Below, piece by piece: positions 32,433-44,200 of a DNA stretch of 64,000 nt. This stretch comes from Amoebophrya sp. A120 (lineage: Eukaryota; Sar; Dinophyceae; Syndiniales; Amoebophryaceae). The notes below the pieces were generated by a model, which did no database searches, was not told the origin of the DNA, and saw nothing but the letters and a program-made list of their open reading frames with translations. The DNA is taken from positions 1,178,501 to 1,242,500 of the forward strand of contig CAJINV010000018.1 of NCBI GenBank assembly GCA_905178155.1. The letters are read 5' to 3'. The first letter of the stretch is position 1; every line of letters starts with the position of its first letter. Position numbers and translations under genes: made by a program.

Positions 32433-33623
32433 TTTTTATTTTTTCGGTTGGTTTCTAGTAAAAATGTCGTGAGCACCAGGAGTGTAATATTTTCAAGTGC
32501 GTCCTCGCCGCTTGTCGCCAGATCTTCGGTGTCGTCCTCGTGCTCCTCGTTAAGGTCGGTCCAAATCACGGCAGCTGGAATAAACCGCAGCAGCTTCTCG
32601 CGAACTCAGGGGCGAGGATTACAGCTGTAGCTGCACCGCGGCAGAGTAGTGTAACGGCCAGATATGGTCATGAGCGGGTCGTGTTTTTTTGATGTTCGGT
32701 ATAATACTAGTAGTGGCTTTATTTCTTGGTCAACGAAAATATTTTTTGAAAAAATCCCTTCTAGCAGAGATAATGACGTAGATGTAGACAGGTAGCGTCA
32801 AGATGGTGGTTTGTTTGTTTGTTTGTTTGTTTGTTTGTGGTGGATTCACAACCGGTCTCAAAGTGCCCGCGACCGAGCACCGGGAGGCGGAATCGAAAAA
32901 CTTACATCGTTGATCTTTGGCCGTGCCGTGTTGAATGAAACTTCATGGAAAATGTTGTTGTTTCTACAATATCTCGTAGCCTGAAGTAAAAAATTGATGT
33001 TGCAAGAGATTTATGTAGCAGTCCCAGTATAAGTTGTTGCGATAATTCATCATATGGCGCTTTGTTCTGCGCTCTTGTTGTTTTGCGGTTGTAATTATAT
33101 CACTACTGATTCTGATTCAGAACTTCTTTTTGTGCGAGTACGCCTGGCATGCAGAACGCACTCGTGGATGATCCTTCTATCTGACGAACTTCTTCTTGGG
33201 GCAGTTTAACACATTCCAGAATGAGCTGGCAGTGCGAGAGAGCAAGGCAGTGGCTTCATCTGCCTCACATACTTACATGTAGGATGCTGAACACCGATAC
33301 AACAATGCTAGTTTGCGCAAGTTTATGCACCGGAGCAAGCCCCGGCAGGCGCGTCGTCGAACTCCGATCTTCATGATGGATGATGATAGTTATCGTCGCT
33401 TATGGTCGTATTTTCAGTGCTGACGCTCAGCAACAGAAAGCTATTTTTTCACTTGTATTGTCAACTACATGGTGCAGCTGGAGGTTTCGTCTCTGTCGCC
33501 GTAGTTTTTAACACCAGGGAGGTTTGTAGTACATATTAGAGGCCACTTTAGGTACATAGATTTGTCATGCATAGGCTCCATGTGCCCAGGTGTTCTTTGT
33601 ATTGCTGCTGATGCAATACATCA
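32433..33623. other. Intergenic upstream of COPA
   Basis: No gene recognised. It contains a (TTTG) microsatellite at 32811-32838 and should hold the COPA promoter. A short frame at 32369-32569 (-) precedes the COPA ATG and has no recognised family. Confidence 0.55.
32811..32838. repeat. TTTG microsatellite
   Basis: Seven perfect units of GTTT/TTTG in a row in the region upstream of COPA. Confidence 0.9.
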
Positions 33624-35937
33624 TCACAAGTCCTCATCCTCATCCTCACTTTCCTCCGATAATTCTTCCGTGCGGATCGGCATCGCGTTCACTTTGTGCG
33701 CTTTCGCGACGAGGTCTTCCGTCAGACTTTCCGTGGCCGTGTCGTGGCACCGGGCCAGCGCCCGCCGCACCTGCGCGTGCGTGTAGTGAAACAAGGGCTC
33801 CGGAGGTTTCAGGCTGTCGCCAAATTTGCCACCGATCAAGTTCGGTTGCTTCCTCATCGAATGCTGGGGTTGTACGGAAGCTCCTCCACTTGTTCCTGCA
33901 GCGCTCGACAAAATTTGCTGTTTTGCGTTCGCAAACTCGACCAGCTTCATCTTCGTTTGCTGCTCTACGCCGGGCGGCGAGGGGTCGATAGAAGCGTTCG
34001 TCTGCTGTTTCATTTGCGTGTTAGTATTGGTGCCTCCGACGATCAGCCCGGGAACGGGAGCTGCTTTCTATCCTGTGTAAAAACGTCCCCACCCCATAGT
34101 CAAGATGGGGATTTTGCAACACAAACCTAGAAGTTTTGGGACTCACGCATCACAAGTTCCAGTCCGTAGTGTAGTGCAGGCTAGCAAGGACGCACGCATC
34201 ACAAATCCATCTGCTTATCCTGGTTACAGCATTACAAATGCCAAAACACGACTAGAAACGCCTCTCATGGAGATACGCATCACAAATGTTCTTGTCAATG
34301 CAAATCTGCATCACAACTCTGGGGTGGGGACGTTTTTACAAATGGTACTTTCATGGAATTCTTCATGCTCCTTGTATTCGCCGCTCCAGTGGTTCTTGCT
34401 CCCCCAGTATCAAATGTAAAAATGTCTGGGTCTGGAAGAATGCAACTTGTCATGCTAAATCTGAACCCTGGAACCCTGAGGTGATGTCACTAAGGGAAAA
34501 TGGAACAATCCTCAGTCCGAACGCGTCGAAAAAGAGGGGGCCATAATCCCCTGGGGTTGAGCACGGGGTGGCCCCATGTGGCTGTGATGCAAGATCACCG
34601 CCGGGTAGAGGAGCGGGAGTATCACCTGGAGGAACTCCACAGAACCTCAACCAACCACTGCCCCACGATCACAAATGCAGACCCACCATCGAGAACCGAG
34701 GGGGAAGCAACCCCGAACACCCTTCCCTGCACCCGAATACCGAAGGGGAAGAAGATGCCCAACAGTTCTGAAGCGTGCAAAAATCTGTGTTGCATGATTA
34801 CCAAAACTCGTCCAGTTTTGACCAAGTTGAGAGGAAGTTTCTCATGCAGTATAGGCATGGCACGGATCTCACAGAATCTGTCATGCTAGGTCTCGCATTC
34901 CAGACCTCATGGCTCATGCAAAACGTGCATGACAAGTGTCAGAATCTTCCAGACCCAGACATTTTTACATTTGATACCCAGCGGCCGTGCTCTTCTCGCT
35001 TGTGGTCCCTCGCGCGGAGGAACTTGATGTAGCTCCCGTCTGGAGGTTCTTGATCCCGTCGGCTCCACCCGGAGCTGCTGTACCAGGAGGTTGCTGCATC
35101 ATCATCCCCCCTGGAGGACCACGATGAGGAGGGTTGTACGCAAACGCTCCCTATCAAAAGTAAAAGTGTCTGGGTCTGGAAACTTGTGATGCTGGGTGGC
35201 GTCTCACGATGAGGCTACAAATGCTGGCTCAGCATGACAAGTCTCTGAGCTCCTAGGTGTTGCCTATTCTGCATGACCGACTGCGCTTCTGCATCACAGA
35301 AAAACGGAGCTCTTGGGTAACGTGCATGACAGATTTAGGAGTCATGCCAGACAAGCATGACAAACATCAATTTTTCCAGACCCAGACATTTTTTCATTTG
35401 ATACTCCCCCAGCTGCTGCACCTCCACCTCCGACGCCTCCTCGCATTTCCTGTTGCAGTCGCTATCAAATGCAAAAATGTCTGGGTCTGGAAGAATGCAG
35501 GAGTTTGTCATGCAGATTTTGCATGACCCATGAGGTCTGTGATGCATGCCGTAGCATCAGAGATTTTGCGAGGGCTTTCTGATGCTCATACCGCATGAGA
35601 AACGCCCTCTCCGCGTAGCACAAATTGCGCCTGTTTTGCTGTTCATGCAATACAGATTTTATGTAGATTCCAAAAGTAGCATCACAAGTTGGATCCTTCC
35701 AGACCCAGACATTTTTGCAATCCATAGTCGCTTGTCTTCCGCGGCGGTCGCGCGGATTCGCGTCATCGCCTGGTCCAGTTTCCACTGGACAAAGTAGTCC
35801 AGAGAGTCCAAAATCTCCTCCGAAAGATGCTCGCCGCGGTTTGGGTAGAGGTCTGCGAAGACAGCCCTCTTTTTCGGGAGGGGGGGCGGAGAGTTGTGTG
35901 GCCGAGAACTGGAAGAGGAGGTGGATGAGGCCATCAT
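33624..35937 (-). CDS. Unknown protein, Gly/Pro-rich middle and acidic C-terminus
   Basis: Exons 35937-35726, 35462-35404, 35151-34977, 34407-34348, 34068-33624. The four introners all fall out in one consistent frame, and this is the main support for the model. It starts MMASSTSSSSSRPHNS, then KKRAVFADLYPNRGEHL and SEEILDSLDYFVQWKLDQAM, an ordered helical stretch. A Gly/Ala/Met/Pro-rich linker follows (GGMMMQQPPGTAAPGG). A second ordered block is HYTHAQVRRALARCHDTATE plus LTEDLVAKAHKVNAMP, and it ends SEESEDEDEDL. No family recognised. Another frame in the third exon also looks protein-like, but it hits a stop just after the family B introner. Confidence 0.68.
34069..34347. mobile_element. 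Introner, family B
   Basis: TIR TATCCTGTGTAAAAACGTCC and its complement. Direct repeat CTTTC. Excision joins SMKNSMK to AAPVPGLIVGG. Confidence 0.9.
34408..34976. mobile_element. Introner, family A, enlarged by a nested insertion
   Basis: Direct repeat CCCAG at 34403-34407 and 34977-34981. At 569 bp it is twice the normal size because it carries the separate insertion at 34466-34767. Confidence 0.92.
34466..34767. mobile_element. 302-bp insertion inside an introner
   Basis: Breaks the family A interior exactly between AAATCTGAA and GCGTGCAAAAATC. Flanked by direct repeat CTGAA (34461-34465 and 34768-34772). It starts CCCTGGAACCCTGAGG. No clear TIR or coding frame is seen, so a non-autonomous element is likely. 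Confidence 0.8.
35152..35403. mobile_element. Introner, family A
   Basis: Direct repeat CTCCC. The interior is nearly the same as the DRC7 copy at 2275-2529, implying recent common descent. Excision joins AAAGGA to FAYNPPHRGPPGG. Confidence 0.91.
35463..35725. mobile_element. Introner, family A
   Basis: Direct repeat AGTCGC at 35457-35462 and 35726-35731. Excision joins TAAEDKRL to QQEMRGGVGGG. Confidence 0.92.
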
Positions 35938-36674
35938 GTTTTATTGGACAAGGCTTTTTTTCTTGATCATGTACAGTGCAAAATAGTAAAATGCGTTTAC
36001 TCAAAAATAGGTGCTACTATTGTATTTACGCCGAAAGATGACTAGGAATCTGTCACTTGTTGCGTCAGCTACTTCATCTTGTCACTGAAAATAAGTATTC
36101 AATGCAACAAAGATGAACCCTATATCAATCATTTTTCACGGAAAGCAGTTGGTCGCAGGATCAGATCCGGGATGATCGTCCTCCGAAGATGTTATGTAGC
36201 CACAAGCCTCTACGGCTGAAGATAATTATACGAGCTGTTGCGTAGATCTCAACGGTCGAACAACGACTGCGTCCGACAATACCTCTAAGAACTACACGAT
36301 TGGCATCTGGCCGAAAGATGAAATTCTACACAAATTTTCATTCGCGGGTAGTCGTTCATTTACTTCTAATACAGATTTTTCTGGTGCCCAGAATCATGGA
36401 CACACGCCGGGGGTCGGACGGTTCTTTGTTTATGTCCGGTTTCAACTAGCACGACGGTTCTAATTCTATCGGATAAACGAAAACTTGGGAGAAGTCTCCT
36501 GCAAACAGCTCGATACATTATCATCGTTTATTTCGTGTTAGAATCAACACAAGTCCAAATTTTCTTTCTTCAATAGTGTCTTTTTAATATAAAACCGGCG
36601 TATTTTTCCCGTACTATCAGACAGATTTTTGGTTCTGCAGCTGCACCATCCAAAATCAGCCGAACCTTAATTAC
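35938..36674. other. Intergenic
   Basis: AT-rich, no gene, introner or repeat recognised. It lies between the Spc24-like stop and the start of the unknown gene downstream. Confidence 0.6.
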
Positions 36675-38479
36675 TCATTCCCCTGACGCCCCTGCCCACG
36701 TAGAAGAAGTCGCACCGCTCCCACTATTTGCCCCGGCGTGCACGGAGAGCCCGGCGCAGTGCTCGATTTTGTTCCACAGAGCCTCAGCGCAGAACTCATC
36801 CGGGATCGCCGTCAAATCAAACGCGGACACGCGATCCAATGACACGTACCCCTTCACGCCCTGGCTCACCACCGGCGGCGCGCCAGCCGCCGCACCGGTG
36901 GCGGAGTTGCCGCTGGGGTCCTCCTATGGATTGCAAATATGTCTAGGAGGTCTGGAAAGTTGTCATGCGAAAAGCTGTTTTCATCACACACAGCCAAGCA
37001 TAAGAAGGTGTTTTCATGCCTGTGTGCTGCGCATTGTGCATGGCAGAGTCAGTGCGTTATTTTCGCATGACAAACACGTGGGGCCATTCGCTCGAGAGCA
37101 TGACACAGAGTTCAGAGGCATGTCAGGCAAGCATGACAAACGGTCATGCACTTTTCCAGACCCAGACAGATTTGCATTTCACACCGCCCAGCGAATGCCC
37201 GTGGCTTGTTTGTACAGTTTATCAAATGCAAATATGTCTGGCTCTGGAAGACTACGCGACTTTTGGTGCAGGTTTTCCATGACCCAGGAGGCCTGGACTG
37301 CAGGACCTAGCATGGCAGACTCTGTGAGTAGATCTCTATCATGCCTATTCTGCATGAGAAACTCCCCCTCTTCACCTTGGTCAAAAATAAATGGACGCCG
37401 GCTTTTGGCACTTTTCATGCAACACAAATTCTTGCACGATTCAGATGTAGCATGACAAGTTGCTATGTTCCGGAACCACGACACACCTTTGCACTTGATA
37501 CAGTTGGTACTTCTTCCGGTGCAGGAATTTCCGCCACCGCTTCTCCGAAGCGGAATATTTCTGTTGCTCCCGGGCAGTGTAGACCTTTTATTTATTTTTT
37601 GCGGGGATGTTGTAAGAAGAATCGAAGATCTGACTTAATTGTTGCATTACTCGGTTGCGTTGTTCGTTATGCATGCTAAAAACTTCTACAGGAAGAAGTA
37701 AAACTTTACCTCTCTGCGCACTTCGTCGACCTGCAGACGGAGATCCGTCTCCTTTGTTTGCAAGGCTAGCACGGTCTGCTGGAGCTCCGCCTTCTTCTTC
37801 TGCATGGCTATGATCCGCTCCTGCATGCGCACCTCCGACGCAGACCACAGGTGCCGCTTGCCCCCGGTCGGGCCAGAAGGAGCGGTTGCTGCACCGTCAT
37901 CATGCCCACCTTCACGACCCGGTTGCGCTGCGGCAGCAGAGCTTTGCTTCATTTCCTCTTCGCCCCGGTTTATTTGCGAGAAAAACCCGGCCTGCATGTC
38001 CATTTCCCTTTGCTTCGCTTCATTCTCCGAAACCAGCTCCTTCACCTCCTTTCGCAGTTTTTTAATATTCGTCATCGCCGATCGCACATCCTGCAGGTCG
38101 TGGAGGTCGCGGAGAGCGTCGTCGACCTCCTGGGCCAGGTTGGAGTTGCTGCTGGAGGAAGAGGATCAAATGCAAAAATGTCTGGGTCTGGAAACTTGTA
38201 ATGCTAAAAGTGAACGATAGACGCACTGCAATACGCAGCTACGCATGACAAATTTTGCGGCTGCCATGTCTTACGTATTCCGCATGGCAAACTGCGTTTT
38301 TGCATGACAGGCAAGATGGCCTTTTCGTGCCTATGCAACACAGATTCTCGAGTCATGCCAGACAAGCATGACAAACTTGCATTCTTCCAGACCCAGACAT
38401 TTTTGCATTTTGATAAAGACGTGGACGCCCCTAGAACCGTGGAAGCGTTAGCAGTAGTAGCACCTGCAGCTTCTGCCAT
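36675..38479 (-). CDS. Candidate Spc24, NDC80 kinetochore complex subunit
   Basis: Exons 38479-38416, 38163-37710, 37584-37501, 37219-~37184, ~36924-36675. It starts MAEAAGATTANASTV. The middle is coiled coil (NIKKLRKEVKELVSENEAKQ; MQKKKAELQQTVLALQTKE). The C-terminal globular part reads YQLYKQATGIRWAVED, then GVKGYVSLDRVSAFDL and FCAEALWNKIEH. The order 'LY-x-x-x-x-I-x-W, then VKGY/I, then F-x-x-x-LW-x-x-I' is that of Spc24. In the family it holds the NDC80 complex to the inner kinetochore together with Spc25. An N-terminal coiled coil plus a small C-terminal globule fits. The Gly/Ala/Ser tail after the last helix and the insert GNSATGAAAGAPP are unusual. It could be another coiled-coil protein; the link rests on short motifs. 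Confidence 0.55.
36925..37183. mobile_element. Introner, family A (Spc24-like), diverged
   Basis: Ends TATGGATTGCAAATATGTCT and GACAGATTTGCATTTCACA. The right terminus has lost the ATA and no clean direct repeat remains. It separates GIRWAV from EDPSGNSATG. Confidence 0.8.
37220..37500. mobile_element. Introner, family A (Spc24-like)
   Basis: Direct repeat CAGTT. The right inner TIR is mutated (CACGACACACCTTTGCACTTGATA). Excision joins RKKYQL to YKQATGIRWAV. Confidence 0.9.
38164..38415. mobile_element. Introner, family A (Spc24-like)
   Basis: Near-identical direct repeat AAGAG / AAGAC. It interrupts the N-terminal Ser run between VLGASTS and NSNLAQEVDDAL. Confidence 0.88.
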
Positions 38480-38999
38480 CTTTTAGTAATGGAGCTGTGC
38501 TGATTAGTATTCTTTTTACGGCCATAAACAAAGACCTCTCGTCTCCTCACCCTGTGTGCCTATCAATATCACCGAAAGTAGTACTTCATTCACCACAGGA
38601 CAGCCATAACCTCAACATCGGGAATACCTACTTAGAACAAGACCTTTGATATATGGTTCGAGTTTATCTTTCACAAAACTCTTTCGATTCGTCAAGCGTG
38701 TTCTTTTTTCGACAAACCGACTGCTAACCGCGAGCGACTCCGCGTGCGTTAGTACAACCAGCTGCCCTTTTGGCAAGAACTTTTTCTCTAGCGATATTTC
38801 GTCTGCTCGAAACACATTTGCGGCGCGATCCTCGCTCAAGCGGTTCTACAGATAGTATTAACGACGTGCTCCCTACACAAGACGGAGTTCAAGAACAAAA
38901 CAAGAAAACACTCTAGCGAAAGACGCCAATAGCGAGTCGTTCACCTTCCGTCGGCTAGCAGCACAGACGACAATACCACATGGGTTATCCATCATTTTT

Positions 39000-39100
39000 T
39001 TCCAGTTGCACAAGTGTCCTCACGTCATCTATCATCAAGAGACGGAGAAAGAACTGACACTGTGTCTCTGGACAAACGGCAAAAGCGGAACGGTTATCGC
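39000..39100. repeat. Dispersed repeat, copy 1
   Basis: TCCAGTTGCACAAGTGTCCT through GACACTGTGTCTCTGG and AAGCGGAACGGTT. About 90% alike to 42724-42830 in the same orientation. Confidence 0.8.
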
Positions 39101-39459
39101 TTGTCGTGTGATTTGATGATAAGTGCAAACCGACCTTTATCTTCTGCCGCGGTTAGTTCTTCATCGATATTCGCATAATGAATAACATTCTACGAAGTAC
39201 ATAAACAAAGTAGTTGAGAAAAAGAAAAAGCAAAATGAAATTAGGAAAAATAACACAGGGCAGGCGCTTCATAATCAGTCGCCTTCTTGTTTTCAGTATC
39301 GCTCGGGAGAACCGGCCTGCACACAGGTTACATTGAGCCGCGCAGCGTTCTTGCAGAAAACTTGCCCGGAAAAAGCAGTCAGCGCGCTCACCCCTCGGCG
39401 AGGAAGTTGCTGTCTTTTTCAAAGCGATGTTGATTTTGTTTGAAAAAAGTCGCAAAAAA

Positions 39460-39536
39460 TACAGCTAAAAAGAGGTCCTGAGCTAAAAATAGCTGAAAAA
39501 AAGAGTTCCTGAGCTAAAAAAAAGAGTTCCTTGATG
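39460..39536. repeat. Short A-rich tandem repeat
   Basis: Three imperfect units of about 28 bp carrying GAGTTCCTGAGCTAAAAA. Confidence 0.75.
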
Positions 39537-40837
39537 CATGCAACCAAACTCCAATAGCTCTGGTCACTACTTCGCTTTCGCTGGTAAAAAAACTAGGAAA
39601 GCGCAAAATAAAGAATCGAAAAATTTGACAGTGCCTTCGCTAGAAACGAGATTGTGGTCGGGAATAAAAAGCGGTGAGAAACGCAAAGCAAGGAGCACGC
39701 TCTTGCTCGCGTTGTGGAGATATTAGAAAAGCTGTACCTTGATGAACGAAAGTCGCATATGTCGACGAACGAAGTCAGACAATGTGTTAACATCAAATAT
39801 ATCATGGGAGTACTATTCAGCGTTGATATTCACGAAGCAAACTAAGTAAAAATGCTCTATACGCACATATCTTCGGCCTACTGTACTGTGTATCTATGAA
39901 TTTACGTTTAAGTACCTATGTGGAGCAATATTCAGCGTAGATATCGCAGGATTTACCACGACAATGCGAAGTAAGAATGCTGCTCGATCATCGGCCTACT
40001 GTGCTAGTATGTGTATGTAGTAATCATGAAGCTCTGATATCTATGTTCTTGAAGCGACTATTCACCGTTCTTGCTTTGGTCCAAAGCTTTTCATCGGACA
40101 CGTCTCACGCGTCCGGGGGTGGAGAAAATGCACTTCCAAAGTGCCATCTTCTGCCCGACGGTGTGGAAAGAAGCTGAACCACTAAAAGTAGTAATTCGAA
40201 ATTCCTTGCAGCTCCTGATCTGAAAATAGAGAAACGGGACATCGAGCACCCCGAAGGCTGGCTGTGAAAATCAGCATCGCGCGCCGTATTGCTCTGCAGT
40301 TAAAGTTATCAGTATCTCTAGGCTTATTTTGCAGCGAGAGCATTTTACGATTCCCGCAGACCAAAACACGCTTCTGGAAAGCGAAGACTTGCACGTCGAA
40401 CCGAGCTTCCATTTCCAATATAGGTAGCTCGGACGAGGAAACTAGTTCTAGTAGGAGTACTATCTCGCAAATAAAGCAAACAAAAAAGAACAAATGGGAG
40501 CACCAGAGCAACAAATAGCTAGCAAAAATAAACAAGAGGAAAAGATAAATGTGAGCATCAAGTGCTTCTTCGATTCAGAAAAGCAAAACATGGAATTTGC
40601 CAAATGCCGAGCTGCAACATGGAGGTTGCCATAAAGATAAACCAGACTACACTAAACGAATCGTTAACTACACTACCCCACACAACATCATAATGTGGGG
40701 GGAAAAAATCACGGGCAGAGCCAGAACAAATTTGAGGTTTCCACGTCATGTTGTTAACTATCGCATGACAAACCGCTCGAACTTATGATGTTGCGGCAGG
40801 TTTGTTGGTTCTCATCTGTGTTTAGTTTCATTGCCGA

Positions 40838-41237
40838 TCAATTCAAATATCTTGAATAGCAAGCTGCTTCCCCGCATGATAAAGTAAACATCGATTTAAT
40901 GCATCTATCCTGCTGGTGTCCCCACGCGGTGCAGCTGCACCTTACACCACACAAAAGATCCCGACCCCCAGAGGACGACACATTTGCAGGTGATACGACG
41001 GGCGCGCCGAACTCCTGTGCGAACTGTATCCACAGTAAATTTCCTGTACATGTACAAACGCAGTCTCTGCATGACAAAACTTGCCTTCAATCCTAGTGTA
41101 GCATGACAAGTTGGACACTGCAAGTTAGCGAAATTTGTCATGCATTTTATACATGTACAGGAAATTTACATTGCATAAACTGACGCTTCATGTCACCGAT
41201 GGTGAAATTCTCGGGCACCTCGAAGAAGAAGTCGAGT
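40838..41237 (-). CDS. Fragment of an unknown, possibly ubiquitin-like protein
   Basis: Two stretches joined by a family I introner read LDFFFEVPENFTIGDMKRQ, then FAQEFGAPVVSPANVSSS and GGRDLLCG. The frame then runs on through a Cys-rich stretch to a stop at 40838, or splices at GGTGTAAGG near 40962. The pattern 'F-x-V-P-x-x-x-T-I-x-D-M-K-x-x-F' is like the first strands and helix of ubiquitin-like domains, as is the gene at 47214. Upstream, the frame meets an apparent introner end at about 41237 and no further exon is found, so it may be a broken gene. Confidence 0.42.
41027..41177. mobile_element. Introner, family I
   Basis: 151 bp. TIR CAGTAAATTTCCTGTACATG / CATGTACAGGAAATTTACAT. Direct repeat AACTG. 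Excision joins IGDMKRQ to FAQEFGAPVV. Confidence 0.9.
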
Positions 41238-44200
41238 ATCCTATGCAAAAATCTTCTCACATCGCACTCAAAGAGCTTTGTGATTTTTTATATGCATGAC
41301 AAATCTTGACGCTTTTTTTTCTTTCCTGTTCCTAGTCCACTACATTTTTCCCGTAGCTGCATGACAAGGGTGTAAGTAAGTAAGGAACAACGGGCTCCTG
41401 TGCGCGGTCAGGCACTTTTTATTTTCCTTTTTGCAACCAAAAAACAGCAATGCACTGGCGCCGCGGAAGATGCGATGTTTTTTCTTGCGTATCAACGAAC
41501 TCCGAGCGCTGGTTCAACATAGTGCCCACGCACATCACAGTCGCATGTTGAGCTGCCATCTTGTATAGTGTACCTTGCTCAACCTTTCGGTGAAGTGAAC
41601 AAAGTGTGTAGAGTAGTGGTTTTAGCGTTATTTTTTCACACCTCAAGAGGAAGTGGAAGAAACGCGAAGAAGAAAGTTTTCGGCTGTACTGGCAAAAGCC
41701 AAACGTAACTACCTGCCTGTAATGTTTTTTTGGTTGGATTGGAAGAAATTCATGCGTTTACATATCCTTCTACCTCCCTCGAAGAGAAGAAATAAAGCAG
41801 GAACAGCAAATCATCATCATACATAATGCAAAGGAGAGAAAATCAGGATCGGAGTCGAAAGCTGTGATCTGAAGAAGATCCAAACCAAGACGGGGACCGT
41901 AACGAAAGCGAAAACACGATGATCGGTCAGCGGAGCAAACAGAATGAGAAAAAACAAAAGACCTGTCATGGATCGAAGCTAATGGCTTGTGCTCAACCTC
42001 GACGTCTGTCACGCCGTCGTGTGCTTTGACAAAGGGAAAAAAAAAGTACGCGCGACACCGACCGAGATAAGATAGTAGTTTTCCTGATCCCGAAGTCACC
42101 ATCTGCCGCCGATGGGCAGCTGTTGTAGAACTAATAGGGCATGTCGTGATGAAGGAACTTGCTACAGGGGTAGCTGGAAAGATGATAGATCAGGAATTGG
42201 CGAAAGAAGAACACATTTTTGGCTGACACTTAGGGGCCAGCCTTTTCCTGGTCTGTTTTCGAAGTCTTGACATCTATTTACGCTGTCGTTCTTTTGCGAA
42301 AGGATAAGGCGTTGTAGTTGAAATCGAGCAAGAAAACAGTCCAAAGAACAAAAAGGAGAAAAAGATATCATTAGATATTGTATGTTTGGTTTTATTCAAT
42401 TTGGCACTTACGTAGACTCAGTTTCCTTTTTAAGGTTTGGACTCTTGCTACGACATGCGCTTCATGATCACGAGAGAGAATTCAAATTCGCAACACGGAG
42501 GACGCTTTAGGGCCTTGAACCCGTGACGCCATGCTCGGGTATGGAAAGAAAAAGCGTCGCGACGGGAGCGCGCAATCGGCAAAGAGGAGCTACCCGAAAG
42601 CTGGCGTCGTATGAGTCGTCTTCTACGTTTATCACTTTCTAGGCACACTCTACTACACAAATCAGCGATAAAGTGCTCAGATTCTGTACGTTTGGACCAG
42701 CATCTGGACCAGCATCATTTTTCTCCAGTTGCACAAGTGTCCTCACGTCATCCTCAACATAGGAGACGGAGAAAGAACTGCCACTGTGTCTCTGGGCAAA
42801 CCACGGAAGCGAACGGTTTAGGGTTTCGGGTTCGAAACTTCGCTTCGCGAAAAAGTAAAAAATTCAGCCTCACTGCCACAATGATGAAAAGAAAAAAACA
42901 CAACCAATTCAAGCGGGGCAAAGTGGGCCAAGACGCCCCGACGAGGGCGGGAAGATATTAACCGAGAATCACTACTGGTCTTCATACTATTAGACAGCGG
43001 GTGGGGTAGTACCCGCATGTTTTTCTATGTCACCGCTTTATGTTACAGAAACAAATTCAAAAGCGGCTCTACCGATAGATTTACCACAGAGAGAATAAAG
43101 TAATCTGCACGAGGACTGTTGCGATACACTCGGCGACTAGAGTTGACGCTTACAATCAGTCGACGCCCCCTGCATAGCTTCCGCACAACATCTTCTTGCG
43201 TTACTACTATTGAGGCCGACTCCGTACCACCGAAACTGCTCCCCCGAGCAGTAGGCTGATACTTTAGTCGGCCAGTAAACCACGCTAGCCAGCAACCCAA
43301 TTTGATCTACGTTCACTTTCGACGATCACCCAAATCTTCAGAAAAACAAGCTTAAGTCATGGCCATACAGCAAAATAAATAGCCCTTTGCGTTAGCTATG
43401 CCACTACTTATACCCCAGTCCTTCGACGAGCCACGAGTTTACTGCCTTAATCTACTTTCGACAGAGCCTACTGGGTTGTTGCCAATCTTAAAGAGTCGAA
43501 CTTTTTTGAAAACGCTGTCAGAAAACTGTCTGCTGTAAAGATCCAGGAAAACCGGGGGCGTAGCTTTTCGAAATGCCCCAACTTTTCTTGGGGATTACGG
43601 TGTAAGCACCCTGGAGAAGTTCCAGAAACATGGCTGTGGGCAAACCAGAGGAAGAGGAGGGCAAAACTGTATATCCAGTGGCGGAATAAGCACTAAACTA
43701 CAACTCCGGTAGTTTCAGTATCGTCATAAGCGCTGGTAAAAAGTTAGATCAATCTACAGGCACCCTAGTATGTCTCCTCAGAGTTGTGGGAGACTCAGAT
43801 ATCAAGTGTAACCAGGCGCGCTAAAAGTTTGGAAAGGAAAAAAAGGGTGAAAGTGCTGGCGTTTAAGCATCACACGGCAGCAAAAGCGACCGCTTTCAAT
43901 CGTAACCAGGCGGACCCCACCATGTATGGTGAGGAAAGAAATAGCGAATGCCGGCGCTTGAGACTAGTACAGCTCAAAAACGACAGTTTGCAGTCGTAAC
44001 CAGATGTGCTAGATGGTCTTTGTCAAGCAAAAGGACGATACACCAATGTTTTGTAAAGAAAAGCACAGCCAAAAGCAAAGCGGAGAGCAAGGTCGTGCGG
44101 AGGTTTGTTTCTTTGGACTACAGTTAGAAAGCAAAATAGAAACTAGCTGCGCGCTTTTTCTTCATCTAGTAGTCCAAAGACCACTTTATTCGTTAGATTT

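Larger units (their letters stand above)
38480..40837. other. Gene-poor region with dispersed repeats
   Basis: No gene or introner recognised. It contains one copy of a dispersed sequence at 39000-39100 (see 42717-42830) and a short tandem repeat at 39460-39535 built on AGAGTTCCTGAGCTAAAAA. Frames on the minus strand at 38612-38839 and 39153-39455 are open but give no recognisable protein. Confidence 0.55.
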
